Assembly: GCF_900105115.1 (NCBI RefSeq) | Contig: NZ_FNRV01000001.1 | Coordinates: forward strand, 6,412,038-6,476,037 | From: Pseudomonas mohnii | GTDB taxonomy: Bacteria; Pseudomonadota; Gammaproteobacteria; Pseudomonadales; Pseudomonadaceae | Reading direction: 5' to 3' | Length of the DNA stretch: 64,000 nucleotides | Shown here: positions 63,458 through 64,000 of the stretch, in pieces | Numbering within the stretch: position 1 is the stretch's first letter | Layout of the letters: every line of letters starts with the position of its first letter | Position numbers and translations under genes: made by a program | The notes under the pieces: generated by a model | Seen by the model: the letters and a program-made list of their open reading frames with translations, nothing else | Database searches by the model: none | What the model was told of the DNA's origin: nothing

Positions 63458-63536
63458 TCCTTCGCGCCGTGCAATGTGCGTCTATGCTGGGCTAACAGAT
63501 TCGCCCACTACACGGCGAACCGTGAGGAGACAGCCA

Positions 63537-64000
63537 TGGTGCCCACATCGATCACAGTGAAAACCTTGTCCCGCGGCCTGCTTGACGTAATGATCCGTGC
63601 CGGACTGATTGTCGTCATGGTGCTGTTTTGCTTCGAGATTTTCCGACCGTTTCGCGACTTGATGTTGTGGTCGTTGATCCTGGCGATCACGCTTTACCCG
63701 TTGCAAACGCGGCTCAGGGGGCCGCTGGGGCACAAAGATGGATTCATTGCGACCCTGATCGTGCTGGTGGCCATTTTGATCCTCATGGTGCCGGTCTATC
63801 TGTTGGGCGCCTCGGTTGCCGATTCGGTCCAGAGCACCATTATCCTGGTCAAGACCGAAGGCTTTCATATTCCCCCACCGACGGATTCCGTCGCCACCTG
63901 GCCACTGGTGGGTAAACCCATATCGGTCATCTGGATGCAGGCAGCCACTGACCTGCCAAGCCTGACCGTGAAGTACATTCCGCAAATCAAAGGCATCAGC
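63537..64000 (+). CDS. AI-2E/PerM-family membrane transporter (5' part; continues beyond window)
   Basis: The first 154 codons of an inner-membrane protein are present. Helices lie at about residues 18-36, 40-55 and 70-90 (FIATLIVLVAILILMVPVYLLG), and FEIFRPFRDLMLWSLILAITLYPL is typical of the AI-2E/PerM family. A large periplasmic loop begins at about 95. Members export AI-2 or have roles in ion and cell-wall transport; the function here is unknown. AGGAG lies 7-8 bases before the ATG. Confidence 0.82.

Overview
The window is chromosomal DNA from a gamma-proteobacterium of the genus Pseudomonas, most likely the P. fluorescens group. The evidence is the high GC content with Pseudomonas codon use, a mexS/mexT/mexEF efflux locus, OprD-type porins, REP/REPIN palindromes, DUF1652 and VasX-like proteins, and a long run of genes typical of this genus. 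No rRNA, CRISPR, integrase or transposase is visible. The genus call is inferred from gene content and remembered family sequences; no search was run.

Layout. 1-7.6 kb: the mexEF multidrug efflux genes (mexF cut by the window edge) with regulator mexT and divergent oxidoreductase mexS; an XRE-cupin regulator and a divergent EamA transporter sit between mexT and mexE. 7.6-16.5 kb: an unrecognised 494-aa protein followed by a MocR-type regulator, then phosphoglucomutase, a pirin and a UvrD-like helicase. 16.6-26 kb: an orphan type VI secretion (T6SS) island, vgrG - DUF4123 adaptor - VasX-like effector. Its 3' part and the overlapping membrane-protein gene are tandemly duplicated. In the first copy a one-base difference fuses the effector with the membrane protein; the second copy keeps the two overlapping frames but only an effector fragment. 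26-31.5 kb: a DUF1652 protein, a polyamine-type catabolic set (AraC regulator, FAD amine oxidase, cupin, PotF/SpuD-like binding protein) and two small envelope proteins. 31.6-36.6 kb: a DNA-repair pair (FAN1 nuclease and a Cas4-like/XPD-type helicase fusion) and a lone zeta-toxin-like kinase. 36.7-42.5 kb: a hybrid histidine kinase, a cation/proton antiporter, a short-chain dehydrogenase, REP elements and a PatB/MalY C-S lyase.

42.8-51.9 kb is a self-contained selenoprotein module: fdnG with an in-frame UGA at codon 197 and a SECIS hairpin, fdnH, fdnI, fdhE, selA, selB and the tRNA-Sec gene selC. It encodes a respiratory formate dehydrogenase together with its assembly factor and most of the machinery needed to read its UGA codon; only selD is not in the window.

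51.9-64 kb: two tandem OprD-family porins, then acyl-CoA dehydrogenase, SSS-family symporter, DUF485 protein and acyl-CoA synthetase on the minus strand. Facing them is a FixL/FixJ-like two-component pair, and a perfect 8-bp-arm palindrome lies in the divergent intergenic region. This looks like an uptake-activation-oxidation pathway for a carboxylic acid under two-component control. The window ends inside an AI-2E/PerM-family membrane protein.
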